Shown: positions 43,116 to 54,467, counted from the first letter of the stretch. The stretch is 64,000 nucleotides of DNA from DATKPC01 sp035524275 (GCA_035524275.1 DATKPC010000022.1:10444-74443), one strand, 5' to 3'. The notes: a model not told the origin generated them from the letters alone. Program-made: numbers and translations.

Positions 43116-43847
43116 ATGAAAATTCGCTCGCGTCGCAACTTCCTCGCGTCGACGGCGGCCGGGATCGTCGTCGCCGGCGCCTGGTCACGGCGCGCCTGGG
43201 CCGGGCCCGGAATCCGGCCGGACGCCCGATCCGCGCTGCTGGTGATCGACGTGCAGAACTGCTTCGTGACCGGCGGCACGCTGCCGGTGCCCCACGGAGA
43301 GGACGTCGTGCCGGTCATCAACCGGTTGGCGAAGGCCTTCGAGAATGTCGTGCTGACGCAGGACTGGCACACCCCGGGCCACGCGTCGTTCGCGAGCTCG
43401 TATCCGGGCAAGAAACCCTTCGAGACCACGCGCCTGTCCTACGGAACCCAGGTGCTGTGGCCGGACCACTGCGTGCAGGGCACGCAGGACGCCGCGCTGC
43501 GCAAGGATCTCGACATCCCGCAGGCGCAGGTCATCGTGCGCAAGGGCTACCACCGCGACGTCGACAGCTATTCGGCGTTCCTGGAGGCCGATCGCAAGAC
43601 GGCGACCGGGCTCGCCGGCTACCTGAAGCAGCGCGGCATCAGCCGCGTATTCATCGTCGGCCTGGCGACCGACTTCTGCGTCGCCTGGACCGCGCTGGAC
43701 GCCCGGAAGCTCGGCTTCGAGACGTTCGTGATCGAAGACGCCACGCGCGCGATCGACCTCAACGGCTCGCTCGCGGCCGCGTGGAAGCAGATGCAGGCGC
43801 GCGGCGTCAAGCGCATCCAGTCGACCGACATCGAGGGCGCCGCCTGA
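43116..43847 (+). CDS. pncA: Nicotinamidase/isochorismatase-family hydrolase with Tat signal
   Basis: 243 residues. The N-terminus RSRRNFLASTAAGIVVAGAW is a Tat signal, so the enzyme should be folded in the cytosol and exported. The catalytic triad Asp45 (VIDVQNCF), Lys143 (VRKGYH) and Cys188 (ATDFCV) and the metal ligands Asp83, His85 and His89 (DWHTPGHASF) match nicotinamidase PncA. It would hydrolyse nicotinamide to nicotinate in the periplasm. Start ATG 43116 has GGAGA six bases upstream. An exported nicotinamidase is uncommon; most PncA enzymes are cytosolic. Confidence 0.85.
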   Translation: MKIRSRRNFLASTAAGIVVAGAWSRRAWAGPGIRPDARSALLVIDVQNCFVTGGTLPVPHGEDVVPVINRLAKAFENVVLTQDWHTPGHASFASSYPGKKPFETTRLSYGTQVLWPDHCVQGTQDAALRKDLDIPQAQVIVRKGYHRDVDSYSAFLEADRKTATGLAGYLKQRGISRVFIVGLATDFCVAWTALDARKLGFETFVIEDATRAIDLNGSLAAAWKQMQARGVKRIQSTDIEGAA

Positions 43848-43864
43848 AGCGACGCCGGCCGGGA

Positions 43865-44299
43865 CTATTTCGCGAAGAGCTGCGAACGATCGGCGAACGC
43901 CTTGATCTCGAGCGCGTTGCCGGATGGATCGAGGAAGAACATCGTGGCCTGCTCGCCGACCTGGCCCTTGAAGCGGACATAGGGTTCGATGACGAACTCG
44001 ACGCCCGCGTCGCGAAGGCGCGCGGCCATGGCTTCCCATTCGGTCATCGTGACGACCGCCCCGAAATGGCGGACCGGCACCTGGTGTCCGTCCACGGCGC
44101 TCGTCGTCGGCCGATCGCATTCCTCCGGTGCGAGATGAGCGACGATCTGGTGGCCGAAGAAATCGAAATCGACCCATTCCGGCGCGCTGCGGCCCTCGGG
44201 GCAGCCGAGCGTGCCGCCATAGAAGCGGCGGGCCGCGGCGAGGTCGTGGACCGGGAAGGCGAGATGGAAGGGGGGCAAGGCATGGGGGACGGTCGTCAT
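43865..44299 (-). CDS. VOC-family protein (glyoxalase/dioxygenase fold)
   Basis: 144 residues. The beta-alpha-beta-beta-beta modules read PFHLAFPVHDLAAARRFYGG and then FFLDPSGNALEIKAF. Potential metal ligands are His at the start (HLAFPV), His/Glu in the middle (GHQIVAHL) and the final Glu (LEIKAF). Proteins of this size are related to catechol- or glyoxalase-type enzymes, but the substrate cannot be given. It converges on the nicotinamidase gene with 17 bases between. The start MTTVPHALPP at 44299 is preferred over a longer frame. Confidence 0.75.
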   Translation of the reverse strand: MTTVPHALPPFHLAFPVHDLAAARRFYGGTLGCPEGRSAPEWVDFDFFGHQIVAHLAPEECDRPTTSAVDGHQVPVRHFGAVVTMTEWEAMAARLRDAGVEFVIEPYVRFKGQVGEQATMFFLDPSGNALEIKAFADRSQLFAK

Positions 44300-44452
44300 G
44301 GTCGTCGGTGTCGGAACGGTGGTCGGGGCGCGAACGCGGCCGGGCGGCATCCGGAGAGTCTAGGGCCTGCCGAGGCCGGGGCGTGGCGGCGGAAAGCCGC
44401 GGCGCCGGAAAAGCCCGGCCGGCCGGACCGCCGCATACAGGGAACCCGCCGC

Positions 44453-45742
44453 GTGCCGTGGCGCGCCGTTGTTGCCGGTGCCGCCCTCGTGCTGGGCATC
44501 GCTGCGACGGCGCCGGCGATGGCGCAGGCGCCGGAGCCGGCTGGCGCGGCCCCGGAAAGCGGCGCGCGGGGACGGCTGCAGGAGATCGTCGCGCGCGGCG
44601 TTCTGCGCGTCGGGATGACCGGCGACTACACGCCTTTCAGCTACCGGCGCGGTCACGGCGACACGTTCGTCGGGCTCGACGTCGAACTCGCCGGCGACCT
44701 CGCGCGTTCCCTCGGCGTCTCGCTGCAGGTCGTGCCCACGACATGGCCGAGCCTGATGTCGGATTTCACCGGCGGACGTTTCGACGTCGCGAGTGGTGGC
44801 GTTTCCGTGACGCTCGAACGCCAGCGACGCGGCCTGTTTTCGATTCCCTACCTGCGCGATGGCAAGACGCCGATCGTCCGCTGCCCGGACCAGTCTCGTT
44901 TCCGCGAACTGGCGCAGATCGACCAGCCCGGCGTGCGCCTCATCGTCAACCCGGGCGGCACCAACGAGCGCTTCGCGCGCGCGCATGCGCCGCATGCGCA
45001 GCTGATCGTCGATCCGGACAATGTCGGGATATTCGATCGGATCGTCGTCGGCGACGCGGACCTGATGATCACGGATTCGACCGAGGCGCGGCTTCAACAG
45101 CGGTTGCATCCACAGCTTTGCGCCGTCCATCCGGAGGCGCCATTCGATTTCTCGGAAAAGGCGTTCCTGCTGCCTCAGGATCCGGTCTTCAAGGCGTACG
45201 TCGACCAGTGGCTGCACATGGCGATCGAGACCGGCTTCCTCGGCAGGTCGATCGAACGCTGGCTGGCGTATCCGTGGAATGTCGAGGCGCTGCGGGAACT
45301 GGTGGATGCGCGGCTGCTGCTGGCGCCCGACGTCGCGCGGGCCAAATGGACGCGCCATGAGGCCATCGAGGACGTCGCGCGCGAGCAGGCCGTGATCGAG
45401 GCCGCCGGGCGGCAGGCGGCCGCGTTCGGGCTGCCGCGCGCGCGCGTCGAGGCGTTTTTCAGGGCGCAGGTCGAGGCGTCGAAGACGATCCAGCGTGCGC
45501 TGTTCGCACGCTGGACGTCGCAAGGGCAGGGGGGCTTCGCCGACGCTCCCGACCTGGCCGCGGCGCTGCGCCCGCAGTTCGATCGATTGACGCCGCGCCT
45601 GCTGAGAGCCTTGGCCGACGCCGATGCCGCATTGCGCGACGCCGGCCGGCGCGGGGACGTCGAGGCGATCCTGCAGGCGCTGCGTGCGCGCGACGTCGAC
45701 CGGGACGCGGCGGCGCAGGCGATCGCGCCGCTGCTCGAGTGA
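44453..45742 (+). CDS. Periplasmic cyclohexadienyl dehydratase fused to secreted-type chorismate mutase
   Basis: About 429 residues. A signal peptide ends near APAMAQA. Residues about 41-285 match cyclohexadienyl dehydratase PheC closely: GVLRVGMTGDYTPFSYR, VPTTWPSLMSDFTGGRFDVA, LERQRRGLFSIPYLRDGKTP, IVNPGGTNERFARAH and LHPQLCAVHPEAPFDFSEKA. Residues about 290-415 are an AroQ-gamma chorismate mutase: AKWTRHEAIEDVAREQAVIE, then RVEAFFRAQVEASKTIQRAL and LRPQFDRLTPRLLRAL. The protein would turn chorismate into prephenate and then phenylpyruvate (or arogenate into phenylalanine) in the periplasm. The best start is GTG 44453, with AGGGAA upstream; the open frame extends far upstream over other genes. 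Confidence 0.88.
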   Translation: MPWRAVVAGAALVLGIAATAPAMAQAPEPAGAAPESGARGRLQEIVARGVLRVGMTGDYTPFSYRRGHGDTFVGLDVELAGDLARSLGVSLQVVPTTWPSLMSDFTGGRFDVASGGVSVTLERQRRGLFSIPYLRDGKTPIVRCPDQSRFRELAQIDQPGVRLIVNPGGTNERFARAHAPHAQLIVDPDNVGIFDRIVVGDADLMITDSTEARLQQRLHPQLCAVHPEAPFDFSEKAFLLPQDPVFKAYVDQWLHMAIETGFLGRSIERWLAYPWNVEALRELVDARLLLAPDVARAKWTRHEAIEDVAREQAVIEAAGRQAAAFGLPRARVEAFFRAQVEASKTIQRALFARWTSQGQGGFADAPDLAAALRPQFDRLTPRLLRALADADAALRDAGRRGDVEAILQALRARDVDRDAAAQAIAPLLE

Positions 45743-45779
45743 TCCTCGAGCGAGGCCTGCGTCGCCGCGCGACCCCGGC

Positions 45780-46385
45780 TCAGGGACGTGCTGCGGTCGG
45801 CCGGAACGCGATGCGGAGTTTCGGATCGCCGCCGATGCGCACCGCGGAGACGGCGGCGATCTCGAAGCCGGCCGATCCGCAGTGCTGCCGGATCCGCGCG
45901 CTCGCATCCGCGTAGGCGGAGGGAACCCTGCGCGACAGTCCGAGCGTATCGAAGACCGCGTCGCATCCGGCGACGTCGAAGTCGCGCAGCGCGACGCTCT
46001 GGTGGTCGTAGACCACGATGGAGCAGCCCTGCAGTCGGCACGCGGCGCCGCCGACCTGCGGCAGCGCGGTGCTGGCGAGCGTCACGCGGACGTAGCAGGC
46101 GCGGTCCGACGGTTCGATCGTCACCGAGCGTTGGTCGATCAGGTCGCGGAAGCCGGCCAGCGTCTCGTCGAAGATCTCGTTCAGGTCGGCGGCGCCGAGG
46201 ATCATGTCGGGACACCGCGGCGGCGCCGCCGCGGCGGCTGGTGCGGCCGGCCCCGACGACGACAGGGTCATGCCGCAGGCCAGCGCCAGGGCACCGCTGA
46301 TGGCTCGAGCACGTCGTGACGGCGCCGGTCGATGCCGGGCCGCGGCGTCGGCGATCCGGCGGGAAACCACGGCGAAGGGCTTCAC
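45780..46385 (-). CDS. Secreted hypothetical protein
   Basis: 201 residues, no domain recognised. An N-terminal basic part and hydrophobic stretch (AISGALALACGMTLSSSG) suggest a signal peptide with cleavage around residue 55 (AAAAAPP). The mature part has six cysteines (RCPDMILG, DRACYV, AACRLQGCS, VAGCDAV, QHCGSAG), suggesting disulfides in the periplasm. It converges on the pheC-aroQ fusion and diverges from lon. Confidence 0.6.
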   Translation of the reverse strand: MKPFAVVSRRIADAAARHRPAPSRRARAISGALALACGMTLSSSGPAAPAAAAAPPRCPDMILGAADLNEIFDETLAGFRDLIDQRSVTIEPSDRACYVRVTLASTALPQVGGAACRLQGCSIVVYDHQSVALRDFDVAGCDAVFDTLGLSRRVPSAYADASARIRQHCGSAGFEIAAVSAVRIGGDPKLRIAFRPTAARP

Positions 46386-46438
46386 GAAACCTCCACGTGA
46401 TGCGATGGACGATTCAGCTTATCCGAAGTCGCCGTGAC

Positions 46439-46468
46439 CATTGAAACGTGGCCGGCAGGCCCCATGTT
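46439..46468 (+). promoter_or_regulatory. Sigma-32-like heat-shock promoter of lon
   Basis: CATTGAAA (46439-46446), a 13-base spacer and CCCCATGTT (46460-46468) match the heat-shock consensus CTTGAAA-N11-16-CCCCATnT at nearly every position. The predicted transcription start is near 46475, leaving a leader of about 95 bases to the lon ATG. The ATG at 46448 is inside this promoter, which argues against that longer start. Confidence 0.75.
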
Positions 46469-46570
46469 CGCCGGGACGAAACCTCGGCGGGGGCCTGTGT
46501 CCCCGCCGGGGCTGGCAGGCCTGAAGAGGCGATCGAACGGTCGGACGACTCGGAACGTGAAGGAAAACAG

Positions 46571-49018
<2,448 letters not shown>

Positions 49019-49040
49019 GGCAGGAGCGCGATGTCACGCC

Positions 49041-50201
49041 TCACGGCGCGACGAGGCCGTTCATCTGGACGACCTCGAAGTCGGATCCCTTGACGGCGCC
49101 CAGTTGCGCCACCAGCGCATCGTTGTTCCAGCCGGCATCGGGGGCGCCGCTGATGTACCAGTCGCTGCCGTTGTCCGCGACGATCATTCCGTAGGTCTTC
49201 AGCGCCTGCAGGATCACCTGCACCTGCGGATCGAACGTCGATGGGATCGCATAGCTCGCCTTCAGGCGGACGCGCATGCCCATCGGCGGCAGGTTCGCCG
49301 ACGTCGCCGTCGACGCCTCGTGATTCGCCGGCGGAACGTAGGCCTTGCGCGTCTGCGCCACGGTGAAGCGCAGCGCGTGGCGGATCGCACCGCCGGCGAC
49401 TTCGTCGTACCGCGCCAGCCCGGGGAAGATCGGCAGTCCCGCCGCGTCGGCGCTCGTCCAACCCGGCTGCGCCGTCGGGCGCACAGCGTCCGAATCGAGG
49501 TGGAAGACCGCGCCGGCATCGGCGTTCCAGCTTCCGTCGGCCTGGGGCACCGCATTGTCCATCTCGTACAGGCGATTCGCGTCGCGGTCGATCACGATGA
49601 CGTGGCGGTCGCCGCCGAAACTGCCGCCGGCGGCCGGCTGCCCCTCGATCGGCGCGTTGGCGGGCACCGGATACGGGCCGGGATCGCTTTCATCGCCATA
49701 GGCGACGAAATGGATCGCGACCGGGGCCTGCGATCCGGCCACGACAACGTAGGGTATTCCGATCGGCGCGCCGGCATAAAGGCCGGAGCCGAAATCCGGA
49801 TGCAGCCCCGTGGAGACTCCGATGCTGGCGATGAGGTTGTCGGAGTTCGGATCCACGGGTGCCGACGATATGTCGGTGTTCCATGCGTTGTCCGCAGGAA
49901 AGGGCACGGCGCCGTTCAGGCTGCCGCCCGTACCCAGCGCGGCACCGGCCATTGAACCGTAGGTCGTCGCCGAAGCGATGCCCGACGATCCGCCGGACGA
50001 CGACGCCGACGAACCCGCGGACGACGCACCGGATCCGGACGAGGATCCACCCGACGACGACCCGCCGCCCGTGGCACTCGCGCCGGGACTGCTGCCGCTC
50101 GTCGAACCGCCGCCGCAGCCGGCAACCAGGGGCAGCATGACCGCGGCGACGATGCAGGTGACGCTGAACTTCCGTGACCGGTGCCGGATCGAAGGAAACA
50201 C
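49041..50201 (-). CDS. Secreted lipoprotein with Ser/Gly-rich linker, unknown function
   Basis: About 386 residues. A signal with lipobox LVAGC leads to a low-complexity Ser/Gly linker (about residues 32-80), then a globular part with DNAWNTDISSAPVDPNSDNL and HPDFGSGLYAGAPIGIPYVV near the front and a tail WYISGAPDAGWNNDALVAQL. Similar secreted proteins of unknown function occur in betaproteobacteria and actinobacteria. It would be anchored in the outer membrane. The start is probably GTG 50201. A much longer frame upstream is antisense to the acyl-CoA dehydrogenase gene and is not real. Confidence 0.7.
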   Translation of the reverse strand: MFPSIRHRSRKFSVTCIVAAVMLPLVAGCGGGSTSGSSPGASATGGGSSSGGSSSGSGASSAGSSASSSGGSSGIASATTYGSMAGAALGTGGSLNGAVPFPADNAWNTDISSAPVDPNSDNLIASIGVSTGLHPDFGSGLYAGAPIGIPYVVVAGSQAPVAIHFVAYGDESDPGPYPVPANAPIEGQPAAGGSFGGDRHVIVIDRDANRLYEMDNAVPQADGSWNADAGAVFHLDSDAVRPTAQPGWTSADAAGLPIFPGLARYDEVAGGAIRHALRFTVAQTRKAYVPPANHEASTATSANLPPMGMRVRLKASYAIPSTFDPQVQVILQALKTYGMIVADNGSDWYISGAPDAGWNNDALVAQLGAVKGSDFEVVQMNGLVAP

Positions 50202-50309
50202 GCTTATGCTCAGGCTGCCTTGACGAACCCATAGCCAGTTTATGGGGTGTTGCCGCGCCCGCCGATGACAGGATGCGGCGAATCCGTTCGGATGGAGTCG
50301 AACAGCGCC

Positions 50310-52136
50310 ATGAGCAGAACCGCCAGCAGCACGGCCGAACCCGATCTCGTATCGCGGCGCGATCTTGCCTTCCTTCTCTACGAGGTGCTCGAGGCCGATG
50401 CGCTGACGCGGCGCCCGCGCTTCGCGGACCACAGTCGCGAGACCTTCGATGCCGCGCTCGACGCCGCGCACGCGATCGCCCGCGACAAGTTCGCTCCGCA
50501 CAACCGCCTCGCCGACGAGGAGGAGCCGCGGATCGTCGACGGCCGCGTGCGCATGCGCCCGGAAGTCCGCGTCGCGGTCCGCGCGTTCTGCGACGCGGGC
50601 CTGCACCTGGCGGCCGCCGACCTGGATGCCGGCGGCATGCAGCTGCCCGTCGTCGTCGCACAGGCCTGCTGGTCGCTGTTCCGCAGCGCGAACGTCGGCA
50701 CCGCATCCTACGTGGAACTGACGCTGGCCAACGCCCACATCATCGAGCGTTTCGGCACCGAGACGCAGCGGCGCCGGTACCTGCGCGGCATCGCCGCGGG
50801 ACGCTTCTTCGGAACGATGGTGCTGACGGAGCCGCAGGCCGGCTCCAGCCTGTCGGACCTGAAGACGACGGCGACGCCGCTGGGCGACGGTCGCTATGCG
50901 ATCCGGGGCCAGAAGATCTTCATCTCGGGGGGCGACCACGAACTGGCCGAGAACATCGTCCACCTCGTCCTCGCGCGGACGCCCGACGCGCCGCCGGGCG
51001 TCAAGGGGCTGTCGCTGTTCACGGTGCCGAAGTACCTCGTCGACGACGAGGGTCGCGTCGGTGAACGCAACGACGTCGAGCTCGCGGGGCTCATCCACAA
51101 GACCGGCTGGCGCGGAACCACCTCGACGATGCTCTCCTTCGGCGAAAAGGGGCACTGCGTCGGCGAGCTGATCGGCGGCCTGCACAAGGGGCTCGCCTGC
51201 ATGTTCCACATGATGAACGAGGCGCGGATCGGCGTCGGCATGAGTGCCGTGATGCTGGGCTATCGCGGCTATCTCGCGTCGCTCGCCTACGCACGGGGGC
51301 GGCCGCAGGGTCGTCGGCCCGGCAGCAAGGATGCGGTCGAGCCGCAGGTGCTCCTGGTCGAGCACGCCGACGTGCGCCGGATGCTGCTGGCACAGAAAGC
51401 GTACGTGGAGGGCGCCTACGGACTGGCCCTGTACGCGGCCCGCCTGGTCGACGAGCAGCGGACGGCCGAATCCGAGCGCGGGCGCGCGGAGGCCGGCCTG
51501 CTGCTGGAACTGCTGACGCCGGTGGCCAAGTCGTGGCCATCGCAGTGGTGCCTCGAGGCCAACAGCCTCGCGATCCAGGTCCATGGCGGCTATGGCTACA
51601 CCCGGGAATACGCCGTCGAACAGTATTGGCGCGACAACCGGCTCAACATGATCCACGAAGGCACCCACGGAATCCAGGCGCTGGACCTGCTCGGCCGCAA
51701 GGTGGTGCTGCACGACGGCGCGGCGCTCGTGCTGCTCGGGGTGGCCGTCAACGCGACGATCGCCGACGCCACCATGCACGACACGCTGCGCGAAGCGGCA
51801 CGCGCGCTCGCCCAGGCCTGGCAGGCGGTGCGGCAGACCGTTGCCGCGGTGGCCCCGGCGCTGCGACGGGATCCGGAGGCTGCGCTGGCCAATGCCGTTC
51901 CCTTCCTCGAGGCCTTCGGGCACGTGGTCATCGCCTGGACCTGGCTGCGACAGGCGGTCGCCGCCGCCCGCGCGCTGCCCCACGCCGCCCACGCCGACGA
52001 TGCGGCGTTCTATCGCGGCAAGTTGCAGGCCGCCCAGTGGTTTTTCCGCTTCGAACTTCCGCGTGCGGAGATCCAACTCGACCTCGTGCGCCGTCTCGAT
52101 GACACCGCATTGAGAATGCGCCCAGACGACTTCTGA
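50310..52136 (+). CDS. Acyl-CoA dehydrogenase, large type with C-terminal extension
   Basis: 608 residues, larger than the usual 380-400. The flavin-binding segment is FFGTMVLTEPQAGSSLSDLK and the C-terminal half contains VHGGYGYTREYAVEQYWRDN and MIHEGTHGIQALDLLGRKV, with Glu in the last segment as the likely catalytic base. This layout is that of the DUF1974-lacking, DmdC/AcdB-like group of long acyl-CoA dehydrogenases that carry an extra C-terminal helical domain. Substrate unknown; it may act on longer chains or thioesters. Start ATG 50310 has GGAG upstream; 50292 is an alternative. Confidence 0.87.
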   Translation: MSRTASSTAEPDLVSRRDLAFLLYEVLEADALTRRPRFADHSRETFDAALDAAHAIARDKFAPHNRLADEEEPRIVDGRVRMRPEVRVAVRAFCDAGLHLAAADLDAGGMQLPVVVAQACWSLFRSANVGTASYVELTLANAHIIERFGTETQRRRYLRGIAAGRFFGTMVLTEPQAGSSLSDLKTTATPLGDGRYAIRGQKIFISGGDHELAENIVHLVLARTPDAPPGVKGLSLFTVPKYLVDDEGRVGERNDVELAGLIHKTGWRGTTSTMLSFGEKGHCVGELIGGLHKGLACMFHMMNEARIGVGMSAVMLGYRGYLASLAYARGRPQGRRPGSKDAVEPQVLLVEHADVRRMLLAQKAYVEGAYGLALYAARLVDEQRTAESERGRAEAGLLLELLTPVAKSWPSQWCLEANSLAIQVHGGYGYTREYAVEQYWRDNRLNMIHEGTHGIQALDLLGRKVVLHDGAALVLLGVAVNATIADATMHDTLREAARALAQAWQAVRQTVAAVAPALRRDPEAALANAVPFLEAFGHVVIAWTWLRQAVAAARALPHAAHADDAAFYRGKLQAAQWFFRFELPRAEIQLDLVRRLDDTALRMRPDDF

Positions 52137-52201
52137 CATATCCCCTGGAAAGTTTGTCGCATCGGCGTAGACTGCGCGCCTTCCACGCCGGAGGACCAAC
52201 C

Positions 52202-52741
52202 ATGAAGGACGTCTTCAAGCCATGGCTCGCCATCGCGATCGTCGTGCTGGTGGCGGGTTGCTCCAGCACCAAGCTGCAGGAAAAGCCGCCGGCGCCGATG
52301 GCCGCGCCGGCACCGGCCGCTCCGGTCGCGCCGCCGCCTCCGATGGCCTCGCCGGCGCCGCCGCCGCAGGTCGCCTCGGATCCGCTCGATGATCCGACGA
52401 GCATCCTGGCCAAGCGCAGCATCTACTTCGATTTCGACCAGTCGGCGATCAAGGGCGAGTTCGTGCCGCTCATCGAGGCGCACGGCCACTACCTGGTCGA
52501 TCATGCGAGCCGTCGCGTACGCATCGAAGGCAACTGCGACGAGCGCGGCAGCCGCGAGTACAACCTCGCGTTGGGTCAGCGCCGCGCCGACGCGCTGCGC
52601 GAGCGCCTGACGCTGCTGGGCGTCCCCGACGCGCGGATCGAGACCGTGAGCTACGGCAAGGAAAAGCCGAAGGCGACCGGCCACGACGAGGCGTCGTGGG
52701 CGGAAAACCGCCGCGACGACATCATCTACAGCGCGAAGTAG
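52202..52741 (+). CDS. pal: Peptidoglycan-associated lipoprotein Pal
   Basis: 179 residues. Lipobox VLVAGC with Cys20, then a long Pro/Ala-rich linker, then an OmpA-like domain: SIYFDFDQSAIKGEFVPLIE, then IEGNCDERGSREYNLALGQRRAD and SYGKEKPKATGHDEASWAEN, which is a very close match to betaproteobacterial Pal. It ties the outer membrane to peptidoglycan. No tolQRAB gene is adjacent, although Pal is normally the last or near-last gene of that cluster. A GGAGG site precedes ATG 52202. Confidence 0.92.
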   Translation: MKDVFKPWLAIAIVVLVAGCSSTKLQEKPPAPMAAPAPAAPVAPPPPMASPAPPPQVASDPLDDPTSILAKRSIYFDFDQSAIKGEFVPLIEAHGHYLVDHASRRVRIEGNCDERGSREYNLALGQRRADALRERLTLLGVPDARIETVSYGKEKPKATGHDEASWAENRRDDIIYSAK

Positions 52742-52771
52742 GCGCCGCGAGCGCGGCCGCGACCGCGGCGG

Positions 52772-54376
52772 CTACGCGCCGCCGGCGGCCGCCTCGCGCT
52801 CGCGCAGCTTGAACCGCTGGATCTTGCCGGTCGCGGTCTTCGGAAGTTCGTCGACGAACTCGATCGCGCGCGGGTATTTGTACGGCGCGAGGTGGTCCTT
52901 GACGAAGTGCTTCAGTTCCGCCTCGTCGACGGCGCCGCCCGGCTTGAGCACGACGAAGGCCTTCGTCTTCGTCAATCCCTCGGCATCCGGCACGCCGATC
53001 ACCGCGGCCTCGAGGACGGCCGGATGCTGCACCAGCGTGGCCTCGACCTCGAACGGGCTGACGTAGACGCCGCTCACCTTCAGCATGTCGTCGCTGCGGC
53101 CGCAGTACGTATAGGTGCCGTCGGCGTTGCGCAGGTACTTGTCGCCGCTCTTCGTCCATCCGCCCTGGAACGTCTCGCGGGTCTTGGCCCGGTTTCCCCA
53201 GTACATCAGCGCGGCTGACGGGCCGTGGATGAACAGGTCCCCGGGCTCGCCATCGGGGACGGTGCCGCCATCGGCATCGCGCAGCGCGATGTCGTAGCCG
53301 GCGACCGGCCACCCGGTCGTGCCGTAGCGGAGGCGCTCGGGACGGTTCGAGATGAAGATGTGCAGCATCTCCGTGGAGCCGATGCCGTCGACGATATCGA
53401 CGCCGAAGTGCCGCTTGAATCGCTCGCCGATTTCCGCCGGCAAGGCCTCGCCGGCGGACGACGCGAGCCGCAGCGCGACCTGGTCGCGCGCCGGCAGCGC
53501 CGCGGACGCGAGCATTCCGGCGTAACCGGTCGGCGCGCCGAAGAAGACCGTGGGCTTCGTGCCACCGACGCCGCCGGTCAGGCGCTTGAAGACTGCATCG
53601 GGCGTCGGGCGCTCCGGCATCAGCAGCACCGTGGCGCCGACCGTCAGTGGGAACGTCAGCGCATTGCCGAGTCCGTACGCGAAGAAGAGCTTTGCCGCCG
53701 AGAAGCAGACGTCGTCCTCGCGCAGGCCCAGGACGGCCTTGCCATAGAGCTCGCTCGTCCAGTACGGATTGGCATGGGAATGCACGGCGCCCTTCGGACG
53801 CCCGGTCGATCCGGACGAGTAGAGCCAGAAGGCCGGATCGTCGGCGAGCGTCGAGGCCGGACGCGGCAGCGGCGCATGCTGCTCCAGGAGCGCGTCGAAT
53901 TCCGTTTCGCCGAATCCGAGCGGCGCGACCGGTCTCGAGACGACGACCTTCTGGACTTCATGATCGCTCTTCGTCAGTGCCGCCTTCAGCGGCGGCAGCA
54001 GCGCGCCGGACGCCAACACCGCCTGGGCGCGCGAATGCTCCAGCATGTACGCATAGTCGTCGGCCGTCAGCAGGGTATTGACGGCGACCGGGACCAGGCC
54101 GGCGTACATCGCGCCGAGGAAGGCCACCGGCCAGTCCGCGGTGTCCTGCAACAGCAGCAGCACCCGCTCCTCGCGCTTGATGCCGGCGGCGCGCAGCGCC
54201 GCGGCGAGCCGCCGGACCCGGTCGTCGAGTGCGGCGTAGCTCATCGCTCCCGCATCGTCGATGTAGGCCACGCGTTCGCCGCGGGAGCGGTTCAGCGCCA
54301 GGAGATGGTGCGCGAAGTTGAAGGTCTCCGGCGGCGGTTGCACGCCACCGACGGCGTCGACGGGTTGCGGGCTCAA
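52772..54376 (-). CDS. bclA: Benzoate-CoA ligase
   Basis: 534 residues of the ANL superfamily. The opening FNFAHHLLALNRSRGERVAY, the loop YSSGSTGRPKGAVHSHANPY, IDGIG-type VDGIGSTEMLHIFISN and the C-terminal lysine motif LPKTATGKIQRFKL are as in benzoate-CoA ligases (BclA/BadA). It activates benzoate to benzoyl-CoA, the substrate of BoxAB. It lies 91 bases downstream of boxD on the same strand, so boxD and bclA form an operon divergent from boxR. It converges on pal with 30 bases between. Confidence 0.92.
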   Translation of the reverse strand: MSPQPVDAVGGVQPPPETFNFAHHLLALNRSRGERVAYIDDAGAMSYAALDDRVRRLAAALRAAGIKREERVLLLLQDTADWPVAFLGAMYAGLVPVAVNTLLTADDYAYMLEHSRAQAVLASGALLPPLKAALTKSDHEVQKVVVSRPVAPLGFGETEFDALLEQHAPLPRPASTLADDPAFWLYSSGSTGRPKGAVHSHANPYWTSELYGKAVLGLREDDVCFSAAKLFFAYGLGNALTFPLTVGATVLLMPERPTPDAVFKRLTGGVGGTKPTVFFGAPTGYAGMLASAALPARDQVALRLASSAGEALPAEIGERFKRHFGVDIVDGIGSTEMLHIFISNRPERLRYGTTGWPVAGYDIALRDADGGTVPDGEPGDLFIHGPSAALMYWGNRAKTRETFQGGWTKSGDKYLRNADGTYTYCGRSDDMLKVSGVYVSPFEVEATLVQHPAVLEAAVIGVPDAEGLTKTKAFVVLKPGGAVDEAELKHFVKDHLAPYKYPRAIEFVDELPKTATGKIQRFKLREREAAAGGA

Positions 54377-54467
54377 GTTCGTCTCCGGTGCGGGCGGCGC
54401 TCTGCGGCGCGCGCGTCGTTCGGGTGGTCGGAAAGGTCGTCGCTGCGGGACGACCGACTTACGCCGA

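Noticed and set aside
42929..44452. A long in-frame extension of the pheC-aroQ fusion upstream
   Set aside because: It overlaps livF and pncA and lacks their conserved sequence. A signal peptide begins at 44453, which fits the true start.
46448..46570. An earlier ATG for lon at 46448
   Set aside because: It lies within the predicted sigma-32 promoter, and the 41 extra residues have no Lon similarity; ATG 46571 has a Shine-Dalgarno sequence.
50202..52199. The upstream extension of the 49041-50201 frame, giving a 1,052-residue protein
   Set aside because: The extension is antisense to the acyl-CoA dehydrogenase gene and has no recognisable domain; the lipoprotein signal at about 50200 marks the true start.
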